NCBI GenBank assembly: GCA_017539165.1
Contig: JAFYHN010000031.1
Coordinates: forward strand, 1 to 35,615
Origin: Eubacterium sp.
GTDB taxonomy: Bacteria; Bacillota; Clostridia; Lachnospirales; Lachnospiraceae
Direction of reading: 5' to 3'
DNA: 35,615 bases
The notes under the pieces: generated by a model
Told to the model about the DNA's origin: nothing
Database searches by the model: none
The model's input: the letters and a program-made list of their open reading frames with translations, nothing else
Program-made: the position numbers and the translations under genes
Part shown: positions 23,871 through 31,570 of the stretch, piece by piece
Layout of the letters: every line of letters starts with the position of its first letter
Numbering within the stretch: position 1 is the stretch's first letter

Positions 23871-24836
23871 TTACTGTAAGTTTACTCCGTAAAATCCCAT
23901 TCTATCTTTAGTAGAAGACTTATAAGTCTTGCTGCCAACTTTAACTACTGGTAATACAGTAACTTTACCTAAGCTCAATGGTACTGTAGTAGATGTAACA
24001 GAACCTGCAACAGTTTTATATTTTACGAACTTATAATTATTTCCATTCTGAATAACTTTATAGATGCCATAGCTCTTAGCATGCTTAATAGGCTGCCAGC
24101 TAAATGTAGCATTGCTATCGCCTCTATAATATTCAGCTTTCATAATAGGCTGTGGCACAAATGCCTTAGCACCTGACCATGCACTATAAACCTTTAAATT
24201 CTTTCCAGGTCCCTTAGCATTAGTGATTGTATAATATGCTCGAATCTTTACCTTGAAACCAGCATTCTTAATCTTTGAAAGCTGCTTGTCACTGAAAGAT
24301 GTAGTTTTTACAGTAAATGTCTTTATCTTCTTGTTACTAAGTGTAGTAATCTGAACCTGATATCCATCTGGATATAGAGCTCCAGTAGTATTTCCGTAAT
24401 AACCTGCCCACTGAACAGAAGGTTTGCTTGTTCCTGGTTCCCAGCCTCTCAGATATACGTTCTTAGGCTTAGCTGGTGCAGCATATATAATCTTGTATGC
24501 AGGATAACTCTGACTACCATCAGAAGCTATAGAACTAACTTCAATTGAATACTTAAGTCCCGGATTTGACTTTATAATTATCTTGTTACTTTGAATATTG
24601 TTTGAACTAGCCAAATATGCAGAACTTCCATAAACTTTAAGTTTAACAGCATACTTGACAGCTCCCTGAACAGGTGTCCAGGCAACAACAATCTGAGTAC
24701 CTTTAGCTGAGAGCTCATAAATAGCTGAAGGCGCTGAGATAGACGCAGCTTTTACGTCATAGTTTGGTACAGCCAATGCAGAAAGCATGACTAATAAACC
24801 AAGAATAAAACTAAATATCCTCTTCTTTGTTTTCAT
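23871..24836 (-). CDS. Secreted protein with fibronectin-III-like repeats
   Basis: 321 residues. Signal peptide MKTKKRIFSFILGLLVMLSAL with cleavage near DVKAAS. The mature protein consists of about three beta-sandwich repeats with Fn3-type landmarks: VAWTPVQGAVKYAVKLKVYG (about 52-70), VQWAGYYGN..GYQVQITTLS (about 140-160) and FSWQPIKHAKSYGIYKV (about 250-266). Each has a W-x-P/A...Y-x-V core. It has no catalytic motif, membrane anchor or LPxTG, so it is likely an exported binding or surface protein. AGGAGG lies 11 nt before the ATG. It is transcribed alone, with its own terminator. Confidence 0.8.
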   Translation of the reverse strand: MKTKKRIFSFILGLLVMLSALAVPNYDVKAASISAPSAIYELSAKGTQIVVAWTPVQGAVKYAVKLKVYGSSAYLASSNNIQSNKIIIKSNPGLKYSIEVSSIASDGSQSYPAYKIIYAAPAKPKNVYLRGWEPGTSKPSVQWAGYYGNTTGALYPDGYQVQITTLSNKKIKTFTVKTTSFSDKQLSKIKNAGFKVKIRAYYTITNAKGPGKNLKVYSAWSGAKAFVPQPIMKAEYYRGDSNATFSWQPIKHAKSYGIYKVIQNGNNYKFVKYKTVAGSVTSTTVPLSLGKVTVLPVVKVGSKTYKSSTKDRMGFYGVNLQ

Positions 24837-24918
24837 TATATAGAAAACCTCCTTGTAAAAATAAATATATCACTTTGTGTAGTTATTATATTATCCCAAA
24901 ATAGCAATACAATTTCAA

Positions 24919-24952
24919 CAAAAAAAAATGCACAAACTTAATTGTGCATTTT
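24919..24952 (-). terminator. Intrinsic terminator of nfnB
   Basis: AAAATGCACAA and TTGTGCATTTT (24925-24935 and 24942-24952) form an 11-bp stem with a 6-nt loop, followed on the minus strand by a T-run. It lies 10 nt beyond the nfnB stop. Confidence 0.85.
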
Positions 24953-24961
24953 ATTGGTGAA

Positions 24962-26344
24962 TTATTTGTTCATTATATATTCATCCATAGCAGCAGCGGC
25001 CTTCTTTCCGGCACCCATTGCAAGGATTACTGTGGCTGCTCCTGTAACTGCATCTCCACCTGCGAAGACACCTTCTCTAGTAGTAGCTCCATTATCATCA
25101 GCTACGATACAACCACGTTTATTTGTATCAAGTCCTTCTGTTGTACTCTTGATGAGAGGGTTTGGAGATGTACCGATTGATACTATAAAGCAATCAGCCT
25201 CGATCTCATTTATCTTTCCTTCTACAGGAACAGGACTTCTACGGCCTGACTCATCAGGTTCTGAAAGCTCCATCTCCTGACAACGTATAGCCTTAACTCT
25301 TCCGTCCTCACCAACTACTTCGATAGGATTGTTGAGAAGCTTGAAGATGATTCCTTCTTCCATAGCATGCTCAACTTCTTCCTTACGTGCAGGAAGCTCT
25401 TCCATAGAACGTCTGTAAACGATAGTAACGTCAGCGCCAAGACGCTTAGCTGAACGAGCTGCATCCATAGCAACATTTCCACCACCAACGATAACAGCTT
25501 TCTTAGGATGCTCGATAGGTGTGTTTGATCCTTCTTTAAATGCCTTCATGAGGTTAATTCTTGTGAGGAACTCATTTGCAGAATAAACTCCATTAAGGTT
25601 CTCACCAGGAATATTCATGAAGCGTGGAAGACCAGCTCCTGATCCAACGAATACTGCTTCGTATCCAAACTCATCAAAAAGTTCATCTATAGTTATAGAC
25701 TTACCGATTACAACATTTGTTTCTATCTTAACACCAAGTGCCTTAAGTCCATCAACTTCCTTCTGAACGATTGCCTTAGGAAGACGGAATTCAGGAATTC
25801 CATAAGCAAGAACTCCACCTGGTGTATGAAGTGCCTCGTAGATTGTTACATCATAACCCTTCTTTGCAAGATCAGATGCACAAGCAAGTCCTGAAGGACC
25901 ACATCCGATAACTGCACACTTATGTCCATTTGGCTCAGGCTTAGCTGGAGCTTCTGTAACATTCTTATTGTGCCAGTCAGCTACGAATCTCTCAAGACGT
26001 CCGATAGCTACAGGCTCACCTTTGATTCCACGAACACATTTTGACTCACACTGTCTCTCCTGTGGACAAACTCGTCCGCAGACAGCTGGAAGTGAGCTTG
26101 AGCGATTAATAACCTGATAAGCTCCTTCAAAATCTTTTTCAGCTATCTTCTGGATAAACTCTGGAATTGAAATCTGAACAGGACATCCATCCATACATGG
26201 ATGCTTTGGACAGTTAAGGCAGCGCTGTGCCTCATCGAGAGCCTGCTCTTCTGTGTATCCGAGAGCTACCTCATCAAAATTCTTATTTCTAACATTAGGA
26301 TCCTGTGAAGGCATAGGATTCTTGTCCATTCTCATATTTGGCAT
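24962..26344 (-). CDS. nfnB: NfnB: NADPH-binding large subunit of NADH-dependent ferredoxin:NADP+ oxidoreductase
   Basis: 460 residues. In the NfnAB complex this subunit bears FAD and two [4Fe-4S] clusters and binds NADP(H), coupling NADPH to NADH and ferredoxin by electron bifurcation. The N-terminal cysteine clusters are visible (CLNCPKHPCMDGCPV and CGRVCPQERQCESKC), then the FAD fold AVIGCGPSGLACASDLAKKG, a second nucleotide fold AVIVGGGNVAMDAARSAKRLG, and the C-terminal FAGGDAVTGAATVI. Homotetrameric glutamate synthase (GltA) small subunits look nearly identical, but the adjacent nfnA gene makes Nfn the better call. It starts 4 nt after nfnA, with GGAGG in the end of that gene. Confidence 0.9.
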   Translation of the reverse strand: MPNMRMDKNPMPSQDPNVRNKNFDEVALGYTEEQALDEAQRCLNCPKHPCMDGCPVQISIPEFIQKIAEKDFEGAYQVINRSSSLPAVCGRVCPQERQCESKCVRGIKGEPVAIGRLERFVADWHNKNVTEAPAKPEPNGHKCAVIGCGPSGLACASDLAKKGYDVTIYEALHTPGGVLAYGIPEFRLPKAIVQKEVDGLKALGVKIETNVVIGKSITIDELFDEFGYEAVFVGSGAGLPRFMNIPGENLNGVYSANEFLTRINLMKAFKEGSNTPIEHPKKAVIVGGGNVAMDAARSAKRLGADVTIVYRRSMEELPARKEEVEHAMEEGIIFKLLNNPIEVVGEDGRVKAIRCQEMELSEPDESGRRSPVPVEGKINEIEADCFIVSIGTSPNPLIKSTTEGLDTNKRGCIVADDNGATTREGVFAGGDAVTGAATVILAMGAGKKAAAAMDEYIMNK

Positions 26345-26348
26345 CTTA

Positions 26349-27188
26349 CTACACCTCCTTATTAAGCATGTTACATGCTTCTTCTCTGGCCTTCAGCTCA
26401 AATGGCTTATAGATTCCGCCTCTTGCCATAGCTTCATCAAAATCTACTTCAAATCCGTCAAAGTCCGGACCGTCAACACATGCGAACTTAGTCTCACCAC
26501 CAACTGTAAGACGACAGCATCCGCACATACCTGTTCCGTCAACCATGATAGGGTTCATGCTGACAACAGTCTTTACATTATATTTCTTAGTAGTCATTAC
26601 AACGAACTTCATCATGATAAGTGGTCCGATAGCAATAACTTCATCAAACTCTTCACCGTTCTTAATAAGCTCTTCAAGTGGTGCTGTTACAACACCCTTC
26701 TCTCCTGCAGATCCGTCATCTGTCATTAGAATATAGTTACTTGATGCTGCACGGAATTCATCCTCAAGGATTACAAGATCCTTATTACGGAATCCTACTA
26801 TAGAAGTAACTTCACATCCGATATCATGAAGCTTCTTAGCAACAGGATATGCGATGGCACAACCAACACCACCACCAACTACTGCAACCTTCTTAAGACC
26901 TTCCGTCTCAGTTGCATTTCCGAGAGGTCCAACAAAATCATGAACACTATCCCCTACATTCAATGAGTTGAGGATCTCAGTTCCTGCTCCAACGATCTGG
27001 AATATAATAGTTACTGTTCCTTTTTCTCTGTCATAACCTGCAATGGTCAGAGGGATTCTCTCTCCATCTTCTGTTGCTCTGAAGATTATAAACTGTCCCG
27101 GCTCTGCCTTACGGGCAACAAGCGGAGCTTCAATCTCCATAAGGGTAACAGTAGGATTAAGAGATTCTTTTCTTACAATCTTATACAT
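26349..27188 (-). CDS. nfnA: NfnA: FAD/NAD-binding [2Fe-2S] subunit of the Nfn complex
   Basis: 279 residues. A ferredoxin-NADP-reductase-like fold: RIPLTIAGYDREKG (flavin-binding RxPxT/S type), VGPLGNATE, VAVVGGGVGCAIAYPVAK (NAD fold), IAIGPLIMMKF and the [2Fe-2S] cysteines in GTGMCGCCRLTVGGETKFAC. It transfers electrons to or from NAD(H) and works with NfnB. Dihydroorotate dehydrogenase electron-transfer subunits (PyrK) are similar, but no pyrD is near. AAAGGAG lies 10 nt before the ATG. Its likely promoter is about 190 nt upstream, leaving a long leader (27189-27376). Confidence 0.9.
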   Translation of the reverse strand: MYKIVRKESLNPTVTLMEIEAPLVARKAEPGQFIIFRATEDGERIPLTIAGYDREKGTVTIIFQIVGAGTEILNSLNVGDSVHDFVGPLGNATETEGLKKVAVVGGGVGCAIAYPVAKKLHDIGCEVTSIVGFRNKDLVILEDEFRAASSNYILMTDDGSAGEKGVVTAPLEELIKNGEEFDEVIAIGPLIMMKFVVMTTKKYNVKTVVSMNPIMVDGTGMCGCCRLTVGGETKFACVDGPDFDGFEVDFDEAMARGGIYKPFELKAREEACNMLNKEV

Positions 27189-27376
27189 CTTCTCATAACT
27201 CCTTTGTACCTGGATTATTCGATGCCAACCATTCAGAATATAGCATATATAACAAAATAAGTAACTATTTTTAGCACCTACAATTCATTTCACTCTTATT
27301 CGGTTATATATGCCAACCTTCAAATAAGGTTGCTTCCTATTATATAAGGAAGCATTTCTGAATAGTGAACGAAATT
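27189..27376 (-). promoter_or_regulatory. Long 5' leader of nfnAB with two abutting hairpins
   Basis: This stretch lies between the predicted start (near 27376) and the nfnA ATG. At its 5' end are two adjoining stems: GCTTCCT/AGGAAGC (27332-27353) and CAACCTT/AAGGTTG (27314-27332). ATGCCAACC (plus strand) occurs twice, at 27222-27230 and 27310-27318, each near TTATTCG and TTCA, forming an imperfect direct repeat. I match it to no known riboswitch. There is no other gene here. Confidence 0.55.
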
Positions 27377-27383
27377 ACTCCAC

Positions 27384-27412
27384 ATTATAGAGTATAGATG
27401 CTTATGTTTCAA
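27384..27412 (-). promoter_or_regulatory. Probable promoter of nfnAB
   Basis: On the minus strand: -35 TTGAAA (27407-27412), a 17-nt spacer, -10 TATAAT (27384-27389). It is divergent from the tRNA-Ser promoter 50 nt away. Confidence 0.7.
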
Positions 27413-27464
27413 CAGTTTTTTCTTATTTTTCGTTAACTTTTCTTTACTAGAATATATTCATATC

Positions 27465-27493
27465 TTGATTATTTTAAGTTTTTTTTATATAAT
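27465..27493 (+). promoter_or_regulatory. Promoter of tRNA-Ser
   Basis: -35 TTGATT (27465-27470), a 17-nt spacer with a T-run, -10 TATAAT (27488-27493). The predicted start is near 27500, about 28 nt before the mature tRNA. Confidence 0.75.
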
Positions 27494-27497
27494 ACAA

Positions 27498-27521
27498 AAG
27501 CTGGTACAAACGTACCAGCTT
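27498..27521. terminator. Perfect hairpin in the tRNA-Ser leader, possible antisense terminator
   Basis: AAGCTGGTAC and GTACCAGCTT form a perfect 10-bp stem around a 4-nt loop. On the plus strand it sits in the tRNA 5' leader; on the minus strand it is followed by TTGTATTATAT and could stop transcripts reading leftward from the HD hydrolase gene. Confidence 0.55.
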
Positions 27522-27527
27522 ATATAT

Positions 27528-27613
27528 GGAGTCGTATCGAAGTGGTCATAACGGGGCGCACTCGAAATGCGTTTGCCCTCCGGGGCACGAGGGTTCGAAT
27601 CCCTCCGACTCCG
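27528..27613 (+). tRNA. tRNA-Ser (CGA)
   Basis: 86 nt with acceptor GGAGTCG/CGACTCC and discriminator G. The anticodon stem GCGCA/TGCGT holds the loop CTCGAAA, anticodon CGA (decodes UCG). A long variable arm (GCCCTCCGGGGC) marks it as class II serine tRNA. The T-arm is AGGG-TTCGAAT-CCCT. No CCA is encoded. Confidence 0.95.
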
Positions 27614-27617
27614 TTTT

Positions 27618-27645
27618 AAATCCGGGATAGAACCGGTTTTTTTTT
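27618..27645 (+). terminator. Intrinsic terminator of tRNA-Ser
   Basis: AAATCCGG and CCGGTTTT pair across a 7-nt loop, followed by nine T residues. It reaches the stop codon of the convergent HD gene. Confidence 0.8.
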
Positions 27646-28267
27646 ATTCTGTTTCTTTCTTAAGCCATCCATTTTCAACAGCTCTTTCTATATTTTCCAT
27701 AATCCATTTATATACTTCCGGCATGAATTCCTTGATCACTGCCATTCTTTTTTCAACACTTGCTCTATTAGTACCGCTTTCTACCCATGTAAAACCTTCT
27801 GTAAGAGTATTGTGGAGGAACGGCTGAAGACGGTCCATACATGAAGCATATTTTGCATCAGCAGTTTCCATAGCATCAAATTCTTCCCACAGTTCTCTTA
27901 TCATCTTTCCCTGTTCTTCCGGAAGTTGTGAAAAAAGCTTATCTGCTGATTCTTTCTCACGCTTCGCTTTTCCTTCATTTGCTTTTGTATCATATGCGAA
28001 GGTATCTCCTGCATAAATCTCTATCAGATCGTGAACCACACACATCTTTACTGCACGATTTACATCAACAGGTTCAATTGCATATTCTTCAAAGAGCATT
28101 GCCATCACTGCAATATGCCATGAATGCTCTGCATCATTTTCTCTTCTGCTCTTATCTATCAGAGACGTTCTTCGAATAATGCTTGTCATCTTGTCAATCT
28201 CAGCAGTAAACTTAAGCTGCTGATCCAGACGGATATTTCCACTTGATAAAAAATCTGCAATTCCCAT
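27644..28267 (-). CDS. HD-domain hydrolase (HDDC2/YfbR-like)
   Basis: 207 residues. Metal-binding HD signatures are complete: RRENDAEHSWH (His in AEHSWH near residue 48), VVHDLIEIYAGD (about 78-89) and a later DRLQPFLHN. The layout matches the HD_3 family of 5'-nucleotidases (YfbR, human HDDC2), suggesting phosphohydrolase action on nucleoside monophosphates; the substrate is inferred. Its start overlaps the stop of the DUF3592-like gene by one base, so the two are translationally coupled. Its stop abuts the tRNA-Ser terminator. Confidence 0.85.
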   Translation of the reverse strand: MGIADFLSSGNIRLDQQLKFTAEIDKMTSIIRRTSLIDKSRRENDAEHSWHIAVMAMLFEEYAIEPVDVNRAVKMCVVHDLIEIYAGDTFAYDTKANEGKAKREKESADKLFSQLPEEQGKMIRELWEEFDAMETADAKYASCMDRLQPFLHNTLTEGFTWVESGTNRASVEKRMAVIKEFMPEVYKWIMENIERAVENGWLKKETE

Positions 28268-28935
28268 TAGTCCTGATTTCTCCAGTCTTCTTCTGATACG
28301 CTGTTATCTGTCCATTGCTGTTGCTGATACTGGATTTGATTATTTACAGTATCTACAGTCTTTTTATATACATGTTTAAATATAATAATAAATACTACTA
28401 TCAAAATAATAAAAACTAAAAAAACAAGAGCTCCTATCAATGTCATTACACCGAGCGCATGAATTACCTTATCCTCTGAATGTCCGGCAGCTTTCGATGG
28501 ATCCTTTGGATCAATATATATCTTTTCTTCCTTACCAATAGTGTCTTGAAGTTCATCCCAGTGTTCTTCTCTATTTTCTTCAGAATCTTTAATGCTATCT
28601 TCATCAGGTCCTTTTCCATCTGAAGAATAATGTCCACTAGCTTCTACAGAGTATTCAATCTTTGATTCATATTTCTGACCATTATATTCATAACTGACAG
28701 TCTGGTAGCTTATCAGGGTACTGCCTTTATAATCACGATCTACGTCCACAACTACAGCTGTTACTTCTTCTGTATATTTTCTTGCATTTTTCTTCTCTTT
28801 AAAATATTCAACACCTGCAGTACCAAGCAGGAATGAACCAAGCGAAAAAAGTGCCCCCAAAATAGGAACAGCAAAAACAATTAACACAATTATTAAACCT
28901 ATTTTTCCACCTTCCCTGTTTACCCTTACATTCAT
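28267..28935 (-). CDS. DUF3592-like membrane protein
   Basis: 222 residues. An N-terminal helix (about 11-38, IGLIIVLIVFAVPILGALF) and a C-terminal helix (about 160-188, MTLIGALVFLVFIILIVVF) enclose an extracytoplasmic beta domain. There, VTAVVVDVDRDYK, VSYEYNGQKYESKI and KIYIDPKDPSKA follow the pattern of DUF3592 proteins. The loop also has an acidic insert (GPDEDSIKDSEEN). The C-terminal tail is Gln-rich. Function unknown. GGAGGG precedes the ATG; the HD gene overlaps the stop. Confidence 0.7.
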   Translation of the reverse strand: MNVRVNREGGKIGLIIVLIVFAVPILGALFSLGSFLLGTAGVEYFKEKKNARKYTEEVTAVVVDVDRDYKGSTLISYQTVSYEYNGQKYESKIEYSVEASGHYSSDGKGPDEDSIKDSEENREEHWDELQDTIGKEEKIYIDPKDPSKAAGHSEDKVIHALGVMTLIGALVFLVFIILIVVFIIIFKHVYKKTVDTVNNQIQYQQQQWTDNSVSEEDWRNQD

Positions 28936-29029
28936 ACTCTACCCTCCATCATTATATAATCTCTCCACTGATTCAAGTATTCACTTAAAAATATGTTCTC
29001 TATTCTAACATTTCACCAAAATATTGTAA

Positions 29030-29069
29030 ATAAAAGAGACGAATCAGAAAGGAATATGATTCGTCTCTT
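29030..29069 (-). terminator. Intrinsic terminator of the VTC/DUF4956/lipoprotein operon
   Basis: AAGAGACGAATCA pairs perfectly with TGATTCGTCTCTT (13 bp) around a 10-nt loop, followed on the minus strand by TTATTT. It lies 40 nt beyond the lipoprotein stop. Confidence 0.85.
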
Positions 29070-29108
29070 AACAAGGTGTATATAAAATTGAAAGGAAGAA
29101 CTGATTAA

Positions 29109-30863
29109 TTAAAACGACTCAGTGCTACTTCTATCATCGTTCTTATCTGGAGGTGTCATATTTCTGTTATCTGGCAAATCAGAATTCGGTCCAAAATCTC
29201 CGCCTGGACCTCCTCCGAAACCGCCACCAAAACCACCGGATACACCTGCTGATGTTGATACACTACTGACTTCGATTTCTTCTTCTGTATCTCCGGCTTT
29301 TATAGTATATGATCCATTCTTTATATCGGACGAGGAAATCACTATTGAACTTCCTGTCTTAGCAAAAATATGGTTAGCGATAACATTTCCATCACTATCC
29401 AGAAGCTGTACTTCTGTTCCTTCTGAGATTGTGTCAGTGAAATTATAAAGTATGCTGTACTGGGAAGACTCTTCCGAAAATGTCTCTGCCATTCCTGATG
29501 ATCCTGCCGCAATGACCGTTCCACTGTATATAATTCCTTCATATCCTGTATCAAGGGGACCATTACCATCATTTGTTGGGCCGTCAACTACCACTGTTCC
29601 ACCATATACATAGAGATATCCGTTGGAATCTATTCCATCACCATTGGCATTAACATATATGTCTCCTCCATTTATCGTTAGAACTGCATCTTCAACTGCG
29701 TCAAACATTCCACCGCCGCCCATTCCGCGACCAAACTTACCGTCAAAGTCCCACTCAACATCGTCCATTCCAGCAAAATCTTTTCCATTAAAATCTTTTC
29801 CCTCAAATTCTTCTTTGCCACTTTCAGTAGCTGCTGCAGTCTGGCTTGTTCCTGTTGCATTCATTCCGTCATCACTAGCCAGAATATCTATATCACCGCC
29901 ATTAATTGTTATTGTTGCACCTTCTAGTCCTTCATAACTTTTAGCAACGTTTATTGTTCCACCATCTATCGTGAGATCCTTCTCAGCATGGATTCCATCA
30001 TCATCCGAACTAAGATCAAAAGTACCACCAGCTATATAGATATAACCCTTACCTTCTTCTTCATTATTACTTGTATGAAGTGCATCGTCTTTACTTACTA
30101 TCTCATAGCTTCCGTCAAGCACACGGATTGAGTCATTTGCCTTAATTCCTTTGCCTGTAGCAGTAATATTATATATTCCGCCGGTAAACTTTACGTCATC
30201 ATTTCCTACTATTCCATGATTATATCCCGCACAGATCGTAAGGGATCCTTCACCATTAAATGTCACATCATCCTTACTGTATATAACTCCGTCAACTTTC
30301 TCATCGCCATCTTTTTCATATTCTGCACCCGTATCAGAAAGCTTATTCTCAGTTCCTTTTGTAAGTGTTACAAATGTCTTATCCGCATTTTTTACATATA
30401 TACAGGCACTATTTGAACAGGTTATATCAACCCCATTCAATACTATCTGAACGTTCTCACTGCTATCAGCATCAACGATGATCTGACCATCAGATAGTGT
30501 TCCTGATAACACATAAACACCTTCTTTTTTTATTGTCACTATGCTTCCTTCAACACTTACCGATGAACTGTCACAGCTTATAGATGTTCCATTTAGCTTA
30601 ATATCCACAGCTTCACTCTCATCATATGACGGATCCTGATCACGCTCTGTAAACATTTCCGAATTAATAGTCGATACTTCTTCAGCCTCTTTTTCGGCTG
30701 CACTTTCAGTACTACTTTCCACAGTGATCGTGGTATTTTTATCTGAATCTGTTGAAGAACTAACTTCTTTAGAATCACTACTTGTTCCTGATATATTACC
30801 ACATCCGGCCATCGCCAGAGTCATTATCATCATACTTGTTATATATAGTCCACGTTTTCTCAT
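29109..30863 (-). CDS. Cthe_2159-like carbohydrate-binding (DUF4353) beta-helix lipoprotein
   Basis: 584 residues. Lipoprotein signal with lipobox AMAGC, Ser/Thr/Glu-rich linker to about 75, then a right-handed parallel beta-helix with repeating turns: VQIVLNGVDITCSNSACIYV, GSLTICAGYNHGIVGNDDVKF, GIYNITATGKGIKANDSI, DLTIDGGTINV, ITINGGDIDI and LTINGGDIYVNANGDGIDSNG. This is the layout of the Cthe_2159/DUF4353 family, founded on a Clostridium thermocellum polysaccharide-binding protein. An insert at about 345-380 (KDFNGKDFAGMD, GRGMGGGGMF) and a Gly-rich tail (GGFGGGFGGGPGG) are unusual. AGGAGG precedes the ATG. It is the third gene of the VTC operon, 26 nt after DUF4956. Confidence 0.85.
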   Translation of the reverse strand: MRKRGLYITSMMIMTLAMAGCGNISGTSSDSKEVSSSTDSDKNTTITVESSTESAAEKEAEEVSTINSEMFTERDQDPSYDESEAVDIKLNGTSISCDSSSVSVEGSIVTIKKEGVYVLSGTLSDGQIIVDADSSENVQIVLNGVDITCSNSACIYVKNADKTFVTLTKGTENKLSDTGAEYEKDGDEKVDGVIYSKDDVTFNGEGSLTICAGYNHGIVGNDDVKFTGGIYNITATGKGIKANDSIRVLDGSYEIVSKDDALHTSNNEEEGKGYIYIAGGTFDLSSDDDGIHAEKDLTIDGGTINVAKSYEGLEGATITINGGDIDILASDDGMNATGTSQTAAATESGKEEFEGKDFNGKDFAGMDDVEWDFDGKFGRGMGGGGMFDAVEDAVLTINGGDIYVNANGDGIDSNGYLYVYGGTVVVDGPTNDGNGPLDTGYEGIIYSGTVIAAGSSGMAETFSEESSQYSILYNFTDTISEGTEVQLLDSDGNVIANHIFAKTGSSIVISSSDIKNGSYTIKAGDTEEEIEVSSVSTSAGVSGGFGGGFGGGPGGDFGPNSDLPDNRNMTPPDKNDDRSSTESF

Positions 30864-30889
30864 AATTCTTCCTCCTCTCTAAAATGACA

Positions 30890-31570
30890 TTAGAGTGTTT
30901 CCTGTGCAGTTACTGATCTTCCAAGGCTTATCTCAAGATTACCGTTTCTCTGTCTTATTTCATCCATCATTGCCTTAACGGATGAACCAGATTTAAGGAT
31001 TACTTTAAGACTTATCTTGTAAAGACTTCCCATGTTTGTTGTCTTTACTTCATCATATGTATAACTATCCAGGTATTTTGTGAATATATCATCGAATCTT
31101 TCTTCAAAATCGAGGTTTTCTGGAACCATTATCTTTAATACTCTTTCTTCATTCTCTTTGCCACCGAATCCTGTTACATTCAATATCAGATTAATTCCCG
31201 CTATGATAATACTGAATACTATTGCAAGTCCTAAATATCCCATTCCCAGTACAAGACCTACTGCCATTGCGAGAAATATACTTGTGATTTCCTGTCCTCG
31301 TCCCGGTGCCGATCTGAATCTTACAAGACTAAATGCTCCTGCAACTGCAACTCCTGCCCCTATATTTCCATTTACAAGAACTATGATCAATGCCACTATG
31401 GAAGGCAGCAACGTAATAGTTACGACGAAACTCTTCGAGTATTTATTCTTGATCATGTATGCTCCTGCTATGATAAGACCGCATACTATCGCTGCAAAAA
31501 GTATTTCTCCAAATATTGCCGGTGTAAAATTACCCTCCGTAATGATTGAATTAAATAATGAATTAAGCAT
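30890..31570 (-). CDS. DUF4956 membrane protein
   Basis: 226 residues. About four membrane helices fill the first 140 residues (ILFAAIVCGLIIAGAYMI, VVTITLLPSIVALIIVLV, IGAGVAVAGAFSLVRFRSAPG, IFLAMAVGLVLGMGYLGL and a following segment). A cytoplasmic ferredoxin-like domain follows (ERVLKIMVPENLDFEERF .. LYKISLKVILKSGSSVKAMM). The FSLVRFRSAPGRGQEI stretch is the family's hallmark. DUF4956 genes are commonly next to VTC-domain and CotH or Cthe_2159 genes; their function is not established. The start overlaps the VTC gene by 8 nt and has GGGGAGG upstream, so the two are coupled. Confidence 0.88.
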   Translation of the reverse strand: MLNSLFNSIITEGNFTPAIFGEILFAAIVCGLIIAGAYMIKNKYSKSFVVTITLLPSIVALIIVLVNGNIGAGVAVAGAFSLVRFRSAPGRGQEITSIFLAMAVGLVLGMGYLGLAIVFSIIIAGINLILNVTGFGGKENEERVLKIMVPENLDFEERFDDIFTKYLDSYTYDEVKTTNMGSLYKISLKVILKSGSSVKAMMDEIRQRNGNLEISLGRSVTAQETL

